64,000 nucleotides of DNA. It comes from Collybia mongolica. Its lineage: Eukaryota > Basidiomycota > Agaricomycetes > Agaricales > Clitocybaceae. Made by a program: the position numbers and the translations under genes. Of the stretch, positions 22,401 to 33,625 are shown in pieces. The DNA is taken from contig JAAXNY010000010.1 in assembly GCA_013420905.1 (NCBI GenBank), positions 1,054,001 to 1,118,000 of the forward strand, given 5' to 3'. The notes beneath the pieces were generated by a model. The model had not been told where the DNA came from. It worked only from the letters and a program-made list of their open reading frames with translations, and did not search any database. Positions within the stretch are counted from its first letter, which is position 1. Each line of letters opens with the position of its first letter.

Positions 22401-25400
22401 GTTTTTGAAGGCTGTTGTATTTCGAAGTTAGTTGAGCAAGCTCGTCTTGGGCGGCTTGCAGTTTCTCCTGGAGAGCGTTATACTCGGACTAAGAGGTTTA
22501 AATATCAGCGATACACTCTTGTCAGCATCAGCTGCGTACCTCATGGTGCGCTAGCTGCGCTTCAGTTGAAGCCTTGTATTCATCGTAAGTTGTGTGCAAG
22601 CTGGCAAGAGCTTCTTCATTCGCTTGGCTGATTTCCTTGAACTGTTGAACATGACTTCGCGCCGTTGCAAGGTCAACTTCGGTGACTTTGATGGTTGACC
22701 TGAAACGAGCATCTTTAAATGAATGGCAGGAAGTGTATATATGCCCCAATTACCTCAATTCAGCCACTTCAGCCTCAAGCTGCTGCTCGCGACTCATATC
22801 ACCCACGGTGTGAGCCGAATCATTAGCACCACTTGGGCGACGCTCATAGACCGACAACTTTTCCTCATTGCCTTGGAGCTGCCTCGTCAGATCCTCCACT
22901 CGCTCTTCAAGGTGTTTCTTGCTAGTTTCTGCACCAACAAGAGATTCCCGAGTCTTTGAGAACTCTAGGGCCTGTCACATGAAGCTGTCAGATCAATCAC
23001 GACATAAACTAACATGACATACAGCCTTGTCCAACCGAGTTTGAAGCTCCTTCAGTTCAATATCTTTTTGCAAAGATATGTGTCGAACATTGTCACGCTC
23101 TTGGGAAAGTTGAATCCGCAGATCTTGCCTGAAGGGATGGGCATTGTCTGGAGCACTTAACATAGGAGAAAAGGCGTACTAACGTTTGATTCTCCAACAT
23201 TTGGAGCTGGCCCTCTAGCCTTCGGCGATCGTTCTCACCGGAACGCTCCAGGTCATTGTGCATCTTCTGAACATTGACCATAAGGTCTGATAAATGAGAT
23301 CTTTCTAAAGCCACGGTCTTATTTTCCTCAATTAGACGGTTTTGAACACTCTACCACCAGTTCAGTATACCACCCAGATATATGATGTAGATTATATTTA
23401 CCTCCCAAATTTTCTTCTCAGCCCGTAGATTCGCGCACTCATTGCGAAGCTGTTCAATGCGACCGGTCGCGATCTGTAGCTCTTCGGTTGCATGAGTACA
23501 CTCAATATCGACCCTGCTCCACTGATCAAAGAGTTGCTGATTCCGTTTAGAAAGATCGTCAATCTCGCGCGCTTGCATCGCCATCTGGTCCTGGCTCATA
23601 CGGTGACGATCTAAAGGCAGTAATGAAGATAAGATCAGGATGTGTGATAGTTCAACAAAACATACCATTGAGGAACTCATATCTCGCATTGGTCTTGGCT
23701 AAAGACGCCCCTAATTGACCGACTTCTCTCTGTGCTGCTGCGAGGTCTTCCCTTAACTTGCCAGAATCGATGCCCATTTCCATCCGGTACGCCTCGAATT
23801 GACTTTCTATCTCGGCCAATTCACGGGCAGCGTCTGTTTGAACAATGCCAGCGAAGTTATGTTCGCCAGCATGATTGGCATTTGCACCAGACGCTGCTCC
23901 AGCCTTCTCTGCACGAGCCAGCATGGCACGTAATGCGTCCCTTTCCTTCATATAAGCTTGTATCACTCCTTCACTACTCTTTTTCTGCCTCTCAAGCTGT
24001 GCCGCAAGATCCTGGATAGCTTCATGGGCTTCTCTCACAGCCTCTCCTTGCTCCCTCTCCATTGCTTCCTTATAATCCTTCTCCTCGCTCTCCATCTTTC
24101 TCCCCAGTTCTCTTACAATCTTCAGCAACTTTTGGTTCTGTTCTTGTAACCCACTGATTGACTTGAAAAGTACCAGATTATTGGTAATGACGGCCTCAGT
24201 GTCTTCTGCGGGTGCAACGGGGGCGCTTTCAAGGTCCTCATCGGATGGGATTGTGGGGTCATCTCGTCGACTGATCTCTCTCAACAAGGACTGAACTTGC
24301 CGGCCAAGGTCTGCTAGTTGTTTTTGGAGCAATTCATTCTCGCGCATAGACTTAGACAGTTTCTGTGCATTATCTTGAGCAAGGTTCGATTGATGATCAC
24401 GGTCCGAGAGAGCTTGAGCAAGTTGAGCAGCCAACTGCGATGCCTCAGATTGAAGTCGTTCATATTCAATGCGTTGTTGAGATAGAATAGGTGCCTAGAA
24501 TTCGAGTTCGAACCACCACTTCATTTGTTCAAAATGACAGCACTCACTCTTTCCTCGATCTGTGCAAGCACAGCCGAAAGGGTTCGGTCCATATGGTCGT
24601 ATTCTGCCGACTTCCTTGCATATTCATCTTGCAAACGCACATAGTCGGCATAAACCTCGGTGAAAGTCTTCCCGCTTCTTTGGGCTTTGCTTGCCATCGC
24701 TACAGTGGGACTGAGCCCAACGATTCCATCAGTCATGATGTCTTGAGTTCCAAGGGCTCGAAGAGGGGTCCCTGGAGTGCCGCGAGGGAGAATGGGTAAC
24801 TCTCCTCTTCCCATCCTTTCCAAAACGCCCTCCATTTGTTCGGCCTTCTTCTCAGCAATCTCGCGCCCCTTTCGTTCTCTTTCAACCTCATCCCTTAAAG
24901 CAGCCTCTCTTCTTTCAGCTTTTTCGCCCACCTCAGCCCATTCTCGTTCGATCGTTTCAACAACGTGTTTGGCGTTTTTCTCCCGTTCCTCCATCATATC
25001 AACAAGCTTTTTCAAACCATTGGCCTCATTCGCATATGCAGCTTCTTGCACTGCCAATTGAGAAGTCAGACTTTGTATCTTTTCGAGTGCTTGCGTTGCT
25101 TGATGAGTTTGAGCTGTATGGGCCGATTGCAGCGCCTTTAAGGTGGCTTGCGTAGATGCATGAGTTTGCGTGAGGGAGTCATGGGCGGCCTGAACAGTGG
25201 CCAGCTCGGAGTGTTTCGTACGACGGTACTTTGAAAACTCTTCAGCCTTGGATGTGAGTTCAGCGTTCGTCCTTTCAACTTCGGCTTGGGAGAGTTGAAG
25301 TTGTTGCGTAAGTGACTCAAGTTTGAACTTGCAACCAACATGAGCATTACATTTTGGAAGAAGAGTTAGATACGTACCTTGGAAGAGGTTTCTGTGGAGC

Positions 25401-26138
25401 GTAATTCACGAACTTGGACCTCTAAAGCTTGATGTTCCTGTCGAGCCTCTTTAAGATTGGTGCGAAGAGCCCTGATTTCATCTATGTGACTGGTTGAGAT
25501 ATACTATACTGAAAAAACTTTAGAACATACCTTCCTGCTGAGAACCCTCTTGCTTCAACCGGCTGATAACGCCCACAAGGTCGCGCTTTTCACGCTCAGT
25601 GTCCTCAACACGGTGCTTGAGGCTCTCGACCTCCGAGGAAGAAGATGATTGAGAATTGGCTAGCGTATTGATTTTATCCTGCAAAGCATTCTGGGACACA
25701 ACTGTAGCCAGTTAACGCTCGCCACTTACCGATGAGTGAACTGAATAACATACCTAGTTCGTCACGTTCTTGCTTTACCTTCTTGAGATCCTCCTGTACA
25801 GCCTCCAGAGAAGCTTCTAAGTCCCTCGACAAACTCTCTCGGTCTTGTAGAGCTTGGTCGAGCTCAACTTCTTTCTTCTCTATTTCAGCCCGGGCCTCAT
25901 CCAATTCTTGGAATATTGTACGGCCCTCAAGGGACTGTATTAGTAGCAGGCGGTACAAAGCAATAATTTCGTCGCCAGAAGGGGAAGATAGATTCGTGTC
26001 CGGAAAAAGTTTCGAGAGCGTATCAATGTCAATGTCGTCAGGAATGGATAAAGTGAGCGACGGTTCGTCATGGGCCTCTTGTTCATTCTCGGAATCGACA
26101 GCCGCTGCTGCTTTGCTCTTTCTTCTAGTCTTCATCAT
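19419..26138 (-). CDS. TPR/Mlp1-type nuclear basket nucleoporin
   Basis: A giant coiled-coil protein, about 1,900 residues over many exons. The N-terminus MMKTRRKSKAAAAVDSENEQ leads to a long run of heptad-rich segments with Glu, Gln, Leu and Lys (for example LDQALQDRESLSRDLEASLE, ELERQ-like, QAEIEQ-like). The last exons turn into a low-complexity Pro/Ala/Gly/Thr tail with a GRGRGGPTARGR patch and an RPRESEVPDDSLAKRLKP segment, ending RRPVPGPPP. This layout (coiled coil followed by a disordered, basic tail) is that of TPR and yeast Mlp1/Mlp2, which form the nuclear basket and take part in mRNA surveillance, SUMO protease anchoring and spindle-checkpoint signalling. Coiled-coil families resemble each other, so the TPR name rests on length and overall order. 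It is divergent from the small gene at 26363. Confidence 0.82.
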
Positions 26139-26362
26139 TCGTCGTTAGCCGCCACAAGAAAATGAGAGCTCGGAGTGGCGAACAGCGAGCCCAAGTTCAG
26201 AACTTAGAGGAGTGTAGGTAGGAAGGTGCCCGATTCGCTTTGTTCGCGACCACATGTTTGCTTACTTGAGGACAAATACAGGTCAATTTCCAAAATTCCT
26301 TTGTCCTGCTGCCGAGATTCAGATAACATATTGTACTCTATACGTGTAGTATAAAATCCAAT
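26139..26362. promoter_or_regulatory. Divergent promoter, TPR-like gene and small basic protein
   Basis: A 224-bp spacer between two diverging starts. A TATAAAA-like motif (GTATAAAATCC, about 26348-26358) lies some 10 bp before the ATG at 26363, too close to act as a usual TATA box for that ATG. Nothing else stands out. Confidence 0.45.
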
Positions 26363-26702
26363 ATGGGGAGGAACGCCAAACTGTACAAGAGGACTGTACG
26401 TGTTTTGGCCCGTCCAGTCGCCGCAAGATGATCTGATAAAATTCTACAATATCAAGCACAAAAAGCTCAACCCTTCAGGTTCTTCGGGTTTAACAGCAAA
26501 CCCTCCCATGCCCACAGCAGCTCAACCTCAGATGCAGGTCTCCAAGAAAAAGGCGACGCTGAAAGCGAAAACCGCCAAAGAACGGAGTGGAGGGTCCGCA
26601 AAGGATGGTGTACTCGGGGGCGCAGACTATGTCGCATTGATGATGGGTAGCCGGAAAAAAGCACGACAAGAAGCACAGAAATTACCGCGAGGCAATGTCT
26701 AG
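26363..26702 (+). CDS. Small conserved basic fungal protein, unknown role
   Basis: Two exons (26363-26395 and 26457-26702) give 92 residues: MGRNAKLYKRT, then HKKLNPSG, a lysine-rich middle (SKKKATLKAKTAKERSGG) and the end VLGGADYVALMMGSRKKARQEAQKLP. From memory, small fungal proteins begin MGRNAK(F/V) and end in a VLGGADYV..L..G.R.KA.(Q/E)EA block; their function is not known to me. The 61-nt intron has GTACGT at the donor, CTGAT as branch site and AAG as acceptor, and its exon junction is in phase. The basic content suggests a nucleolar or RNA-linked role, which is only an inference. It starts 224 bp from the TPR-like gene and runs the other way. Confidence 0.75.
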
Positions 26703-29501
26703 CCTTTGCTTCATTCAGATTCATGATATTCCAGTTGCATATCTCAAGTCTCACCGCTGTGTGACCAATGGCCACATCCGCCCCGCCTTTCGTTTTCTCC
26801 CATATCCGGACCATGATCCAATAATCGCAATACCCTCTGACAACTACTCCCCCCCTTGAAAGCTCGGCGCTTCGCTCAGAAAGACCGCGCACAATCAGCC
26901 CGGCCCAGTTGAATGTTGGAATGCTATAAGAAGTCGCCGATTATAACTTGATACGGCTCCGCTGTTCCTAGCCAAGTAGCAACCAAAAATACAACGCGAG
27001 GAAGGACTTTACGCCGCAGGCAACGATGAAAGGCAGATTCGATTCCAGTTCGACCAGGATTTATCACAGTTGTCTAACTGTTTAGCGATTCACACGCAAA
27101 ATAACGAAAAATTCAGATATACTCGCTCCTGATTCAAATGCAAGCCAGGCCTGCAGCGCCGTAAGAAAACACGGTCAACGCAGAAAAGAACAAGGACCAA
27201 TTAAACAAATTCCATCGATGGACATCAAAGAGAATGCTCGGCGTAGGAAGGCAACCACCATACGGAAATTACAATATGTGGGCATGGTACGCATACAAGT
27301 GTGCCATTATCTCCCCCACAGCGAGCCTTGGCTTAAAGTCCACAAATGTACTACGTTATACTGATAACCTCAACCCGGTATTGACGTCTGGGTATAATGG
27401 ACATTCTAAGGCAAAGGGCGGCGATAAAGCCCGGTTTGCGTTTGAGCTTGACGCCGGTTTTGATGATCACACTGCCCAGAGCCAAATCGATTGTTCCGCA
27501 TCTGCCTCATGATACATGCTACACGAACTACCCCACAGTAACTGACTGGATTATCAAATCAAGTATGCTTCTGCTTGATTCGACTTCATTAGTGAAACTG
27601 ACGCGTGAAATCATAGAGCAAAGCAAAGGGTTGCTAGAGAACATTTTGGCAAGCTGCATATCGCCTGCAGTTACTGTTTCATTGTATGAGCTTTCGCTTG
27701 AAAGTCGCCTAGTAATCCGTGTCTGGAAGAACATATATTTTTCAATCCCGAACACCTCGTGTGTATGAATCCACGGATCCAATATCAAGAGGTATAAACA
27801 CGCGAAGCCTGCACTATCGGCATCACAAGCTTTATTCGCCAACTAGACAGTCTTTCTACTTACCTACGGTGAAGGTGAGAACCACGCCCCTTTCGTGGTG
27901 CCGCATCAATATTTCCATTACCGCCATTGTGGCCAAGCCTTCCGTCAGGTCAGCCTGGCTGCTACTCCGCCATAGGCTGTCCAATGCTGAAGCTGCCTGC
28001 CATCATTGATTTTAGCCAGCGCAAACAAGTCTTTCAAAGGTCCCGACCTTGCCCCCGAATCTGACCCCATTAATGCGATGTTCCGGCCTGCCCCTCTTCA
28101 AAGCGTGTCCTCAAAAAGTTGAAGGTCAGTTTCAGGGTACCAATATTGTTAATGTCAATGGGTATGTCCATAAGCGTAACACACCACAGCACGATATTCG
28201 AAATGATACCTCCAGCGTAACAAGCTCGGTCGTTGGAGAACGAGTATGATACTGGGAAAAGCACATGGAATGTGTGGTTATGGTCTAATCGAAAGAAAAA
28301 TGGACTGCGTCCTTTCCTTGTATGGTGCGTGTTTAGCGTTTAGTATTGACGGGTCTCAACATACGGCGCAAGGAACCGCTCTACTCAGAAGTTTCCGGAA
28401 ATACGAATATAAGCCGTTCGTATATTTAATACCTGTACCCACGCGTCTTACCATGAACGCTCGAAAATAAAGTGTGGCGTAATCGCTGAAGAGAGCAGTC
28501 GGCTTATATGTTCAAGTTAATTTCAAGGCAGACACTCTCACCTTTGCGAAGGTTGTTCAAACGATAGTGGTGGGAAGAGTTTGAACGTGCGTTGGTTAAC
28601 TCGCCCAGGTACATGGACTTTGGCGTTCCACATTTCCAGGGAGCATTAAGCCTAAGACCCACGACAAGGGAGCACGAGGAGAGGTGCGGCGGCCAAACCG
28701 ACCTTCCTTCCTTGGGATTTTGAAGCCTTTGATCTTGATATACTCTTTCTGTTGGTTTCCCTCGTGGTCTTAATTCCCTCGTTGGTGTCATGGGTTGATC
28801 GGCTCTGGTGTGCGTCGGCCTCCATATTGTCTTATTGCATACTCAGGACCTTGGAACCTTGCCCTTGGGGATGTTTTTAGCCTCTTGTTGGCGTCCACAT
28901 GCTTCGTACCACCCCGAGGTCGCCCCCCAACAACGTTCTCCCGATCCCTTCGAATGCAACGGAGTCGGACTAGAAGGGGGGGTTTTAGAAGCTTGATAGC
29001 AAGGTACCAGAAATAAGGAGAATTTATATCTTTGTGATGTGGCTACTCAGTGGCAGTGCGGGGCCGCCCAAGAACAATACACACTTTCTCCGGCAAAGGC
29101 CTCATAACAACAGCGTAGACACCAACCCAAATAATATAAGAAATTGGTATAACATTGTTCTTGCTTGATAGCTGGAGAATAAAGATGTGGAACATATATA
29201 ATCTCCCTTATGAACCCAGCAATTCGTTCAACTTCGTGGGCGTAGCAATAAAGTAGGGTCGAAGGTCGGATTTTGATATAGGACAATATTCGGGGATGGC
29301 CATAGCGTAAAGTGAGCAATCGTGAGTATTTACATGGGATCTGTATTCCGGTTGGAACGAGTCAGGCCTACGGGATCAAGCACGCAGTATTGTCGGGACA
29401 ATCACGTGGCTGGCTATGGTTGGTCGTGTCCTCGGAAGTACGTGTCTTAAAATTGAAGTTCTCGCCCATCCGGCGCACTCTGAGTTGAGGCAGACTACAA
29501 A
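26703..29501. other. Gene-poor 2.8-kb stretch
   Basis: No open frame longer than about 140 codons and none with a recognisable domain. Candidate frames on both strands overlap and are short. I looked for terminal repeats, transposase motifs and tRNA arms by eye and found none. Part of the right end must be the promoter of the ZIP transporter gene. A decayed gene is possible but not visible. Confidence 0.45.
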
Positions 29502-30698
29502 ATGCTTGCCATACTAGCTCTCATGTCACTTCTCCTGGCTGTTTCTTCCTTTGCATGTGGTGTCCTTCCACTCTCGTTTGCTTTTTCGAGTCTGTTGAAC
29601 TTCCTTGTGCAATCTAACCACTGCCGTCTGACAGAGTCTTATTTCAGAAAGCTATCTGGAACGTCTCGCTGCACTTGGGACTGGTCTGTTGCTCGGTACC
29701 GCACTAGGTGTTATCATACCAGAGTGCATACCATTTTGTTCTCCCACAATATCACTGAACCCTGATATCTGCGTGCAGGGGAATCGAAGCCGTCGCTAGC
29801 TCACATCCCGGATCCATACCGACATCACAAATCGCACTGTCCCTTTTGTTCGGATTTACCTTTATGCTCGTCGTCGAACAACTCATCTCGCCTCATTCAC
29901 ACTCACACTCGCATTCACACCACGGCGACTTGCCTCTTCAGTCAGTGAAAGGAGACCCCCAGGTGCTGTCCGAGGTTGAATTCGATGCTGAGATAGGCAA
30001 CCTAGAGCGGGATGAGGGTCTCGACCGGGCTGGGTATCTGCAGGCGGACTCTACAATCACTGCCGCTAAAGACAGCAGCGTCGCGGCTGCAAGTCGCGCG
30101 TTTCCATTAACTCTCGGTCTGGTCATTCACGGTCTCACCGACGGACTCGCACTGGGGGTTTCATCGCTTGCAAAGGACGAGTCCGGAGGAGCGTCTAAAT
30201 TATCTCTCATTGTATTTCTTGCACTAATCGTCCACAAAGGTATGTCGTAAAACCCCGAACTACACTCTCCCACCCCACCTCTGACTGTGTCACCAGCACC
30301 CACCGCGTTGGCACTGACCACCTCCCTCCTTGCCACCTCCCTCCCACGTGCCCAGTGCAGAAAACACCTTGCAGTTTTCAGCGCTTCTAGCCCGGCGGGT
30401 GCCCTCGGTTCGTACCTTCTGTTCTCTTTCCTTGGCAAGGGCGATGGGGGTTGGACGGGCATTGCTCTTCTCGTCTCGGTGAGCATCAATGCTTGTGATT
30501 TTATTGTGGCCGCCTTTTTGACATGATGAACCCATTGGTAAGGGGGGTACATTCCTGTATGTGGCGACGGTCCTACAACCAGTCTCCGGACACTCTGGCT
30601 CTTCTGGCGACATGCGTGCAGCGACCCGCGTGTTGTTTATCTCGATCGGAATGTTTGTCCCTTTTCTGCTAAGTACTTTCCTGGGGCACGACCACTGA
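29502..30698 (+). CDS. ZIP9-type zinc transporter (SLC39A9-like)
   Basis: Membrane protein of the ZIP family with eight predicted helices. The first segment MLAILALMSLLLAVSSFACG leads to LAALGTGLLLGTALGVIIPEG; the cytosolic loop after TM3 carries a His run, HSHSHSHSHH, near LISP. TM4 has LVIHGLTDGLALG and TM5 has LALIVHKAPTALALT, the two metal-binding helices with conserved His, Asp and Pro. The last segment is GMFVPFLLSTFLGHDH. These are the marks of the ZIP9 subgroup, which moves zinc into the cytosol from the Golgi or the outside. Exon joins were chosen by phase: the first intron must end at TTTCAG so that SKSYLERL follows. The protein is about 330 residues and looks intact. Which organelle membrane it occupies cannot be read from the sequence. 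Confidence 0.9.
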
Positions 30699-31315
30699 AG
30701 CGTAAAAATTGTATTTTAATCCTTCTGTATTCTGGATTGTAATACCTGGTATAATTTATGTAGATCTTTACCATAAGCCTTCAAAAAGTCTCCTCGCTCT
30801 ATAGAGTTAAGGATAAGTTCAAGCTTCTGATCATTGCTTTTAGAAATAAGATCCGCAAACCACCTTACGATATGTGTGAGGTACGAAAGAGTGGTTACGA
30901 GCCTACTCCCAATCGCCCTCCTAGTGGCATGCTGATCTGTGGGCCGTCTATCTCGCTGAGCACCCCTCAAGCACGATTACCGGACACTTCTGAAATCCAT
31001 GATACATGGATCACCTGCTCCTCTGCAGATCATGGAGACGCTTGTCATTGGTTGGAACTTGGGGACACCAAGGGAATCGGCGTCGGACCGTTGAGTACCC
31101 GAACGATAACGAGTACGGCACACTTGGTAAGATTACCTTGCACGGTCACGATTAGAAGCCAAGGTCGAGTTCTTAACGCTCTGTTACCATGACAGCTTCT
31201 GGTTTGTTTTAGGACGACCATCGGTAAAAACAGCCTTTATTCTTGTTCCCTGTGGATACAACCGGTATTGACATGTACACGCATTGCTCAAGCAAAACCG
31301 CGACACCTGTAGTTC
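30699..31315. other. Convergent spacer between zinc transporter and dehydrogenase genes
   Basis: An 85-codon minus-strand frame at 30716-30970 ends in a helical, charged run (LELILNSIERGDFLKAYGKD) that could be a gene fragment. I found no start exon or domain for it, so it is not called. Confidence 0.4.
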
Positions 31316-33117
31316 TTACTGCTTTAAAAGATCTTGGCCGTTATTCTTGAACTTCTTAAGTTCGTTTTTCCAGGGTTCCCATGCCTCGCCATATTTCTTC
31401 AGCAGACCTGCGAGCTCCTCCCGTTGCTCTCTCTACAACCAGGATTTATGTTAGCTTGGCTATGACGTTAAGATCAAGAACATACAATATTCCACGGTTG
31501 TTCCCCGCCATAAACATCAGTGAACAGTTCGCCCAATTCGGCTCGCTTGAGCGACTCCGCTCTCTTAAATGCTGTCATGACGTCAGCCTTCAGACGAGCC
31601 TTGAGCTCCTCCTCCGCCTCTGCATTCCACCACCCCTGCGATTCCATGAACAGTCGGAACCGTGCGATTGGGTTGTCAACGCGTTTACGATCCTCAACTT
31701 CTGACCGCGCGCGATATGCGAATGAATCGTCCGACGTCGAGTGATGTCCGACTCTATTTTAATGAATTTCAACATGTCAGCAAATCAACAATCAGGGATG
31801 AGCATGGTTACGTACCTGTAAGTCATGGCCTCAACGAGAACTGCTCGGCCCTGCTCTAAGCACCTGCGTCGAGCTTCTCGAACAGCGCCCAAAACGGCAA
31901 GAATGTCGTTACCATCGACCCGAACTGTATCTATGCCGTACCCTGGGCCACGGCTAGCGATCCCATCTCCATAGAACTGTTCTGTACTGGGTGTACTGAT
32001 GGCAAACCCATTGTTTCGTGCAATGTAAAGGGCGGGAGCAGGAATTGTGGATGCAAGGAGTAACCCAGCGTGGAAATCTGTTCCAAAGTTGTTAGTTGTG
32101 ATCTTGGGAAGGGTTGTTCAAAGTTTACCTCCTTCAGATGCGGCACCTTCTCCGAAATAACATGCCGCGATAGAGCGGTCGCGTCGGCTGGGCGTACGAC
32201 GAAGTGAATACGCTACACCCGCAGCCTGGGGTATTTGTGTGGCGAGGGGTGATGAAATGGTATGGAAATGATGTTCTGTAGATCCAAAGTGCTTATATCG
32301 AACGCCTTGTTAATAAGATCCGGGTGGCTGTGAAGCCGAACGTACTACTGGCATCTGCCTCCCCTTTCCAGAGGTATCCTCTTCATTCCCGAAACATTGA
32401 GCCATGACATTGTTAAGACCAAACCCTCTCCAAAGGAGAACGCCCATCTCTCGATATTGTCCTAGAGACAAGTTAGTAGGTCAAACCATTAGAATCAAAT
32501 TTCATTCTCGAACCTAACACTCTGCGGTACAAAGTCAGCTTCACCGGATCTAGAAAATTCATACAAGGATACCTACTCGTCATCGTTTTCAAGAGCCGCA
32601 GCAGATCCTATGATAGTTGCTTCCTCTCCGTACTATACAGGAACATGATTCAAGCGTTAAGCTCGACATGGACTGAAGCTTACCGCTGTCATCTGAAAGT
32701 CATAGTTGAACTGTATTCACGTAGTTGAAAATAGTCAGTTTACTCACATAGAATGAAATTTTTCCTTGTCGTTGTACACTGTATAAAATATTGTCTAGAG
32801 TGGGTAAAAGTTGCATATGCTCGTAGAGTTTCCGTGCGTATTTTTCATCAATCTATGTCGCTGGGATCAGGGTAGAAATGACCCGCGGTATGGAATGAAG
32901 TAACCTCTGGAATTTCCGCACCCTCTATGGGCTTTCCAACGCCGTCCAGCACGCGATATGTTGGTATGAGCTCATCGCTTCCTGTGACCGAGTTGAAGAA
33001 ATTGAGCTTGGCCACAATTGGAGACTTTGAGTTGGGAAGATGCCCAGCACTGCTAGCTAGCCCCCGAGTGGCCCATACTCGAGATATCTGGCGAGAAATT
33101 GCAGGGAGCCGGATCAT
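31316..33117 (-). CDS. Branched-chain 2-oxoacid dehydrogenase E1 subunit alpha
   Basis: Mitochondrial enzyme subunit that decarboxylates the 2-oxoacids of Val, Leu and Ile with thiamine diphosphate, as part of the BCKDH complex. The basic start [15 protein letters not shown] is a mitochondrial presequence. Then come [79 protein letters not shown], the thiamine-diphosphate motif region [16 protein letters not shown] with NNGFAIST, and [20 protein letters not shown]. The conserved phosphorylation loop [12 protein letters not shown] is present, so control by a BCKDH kinase is possible. The C-terminus ends at a stop at 31316. Length is normal, about 440 residues. Introns are short and numerous, two of them close together near 32480-32760. 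The partner E1 beta gene is not in the window. Confidence 0.92.
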
Positions 33118-33625
33118 GGTAGAGAGCAAGGAGGGATGGGGTCACGTGGGGTGTGGGGATCATTTCGAGGTGACCGATCGTGTCGACTTGGGACGGACCT
33201 TGCGGATTTGCCGGCTTTCATATCTTAACTTATAACTTCCACCATTATTGATCATTTCACCTTATTCATGATATATGTTGACTGCCATAAACATATACTT
33301 ACCGAAGATTATCATAGAACTTATACTTCAGTAATTCCTCCGAAGTGCAAACTCCTATTCGCTCTCCGATTTTCGACCCTGATTACCGGTATCCCGTCAA
33401 GATCTCAGGCTTTATCTCAGGCTACAAGTTCAATCAGGGCTTCGCCGGTCGTGGCCAAGCAATCATCTACAATATCATAAGAAGATCATGAAGGTCATAT
33501 AGCAACTAAAACTACCGTCGTACAGATATTTCGTCTTCCTTTCTTCTTTCCCTCTCCCTTCCTTTGCGTGGCTAGCCCGCACTCCTACAAGCGGCGGGCC
33601 TGTACTTTCTTTCATTTCGCCGGCC
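33118..33625. promoter_or_regulatory. Divergent spacer, dehydrogenase and membrane protein genes
   Basis: A 508-bp spacer between two diverging starts, AT-rich from about 33220 to 33340 and pyrimidine-rich from about 33530 to 33600 just ahead of the plus-strand start. No clear motif was seen. Confidence 0.45.

Noticed and set aside
26396..26417. A 22-nt intron (GTACGT...CAG) in the small basic protein gene.
   Set aside because: It gives an open frame, but an intron this short is not credible. A 61-nt intron ending at 26456 has a branch site (CTGAT), is in phase and gives a better N-terminus.
30716..30970. An 85-codon minus-strand frame with a helical charged end.
   Set aside because: No start exon, no domain, and it lies in the 3' flank between two convergent genes.
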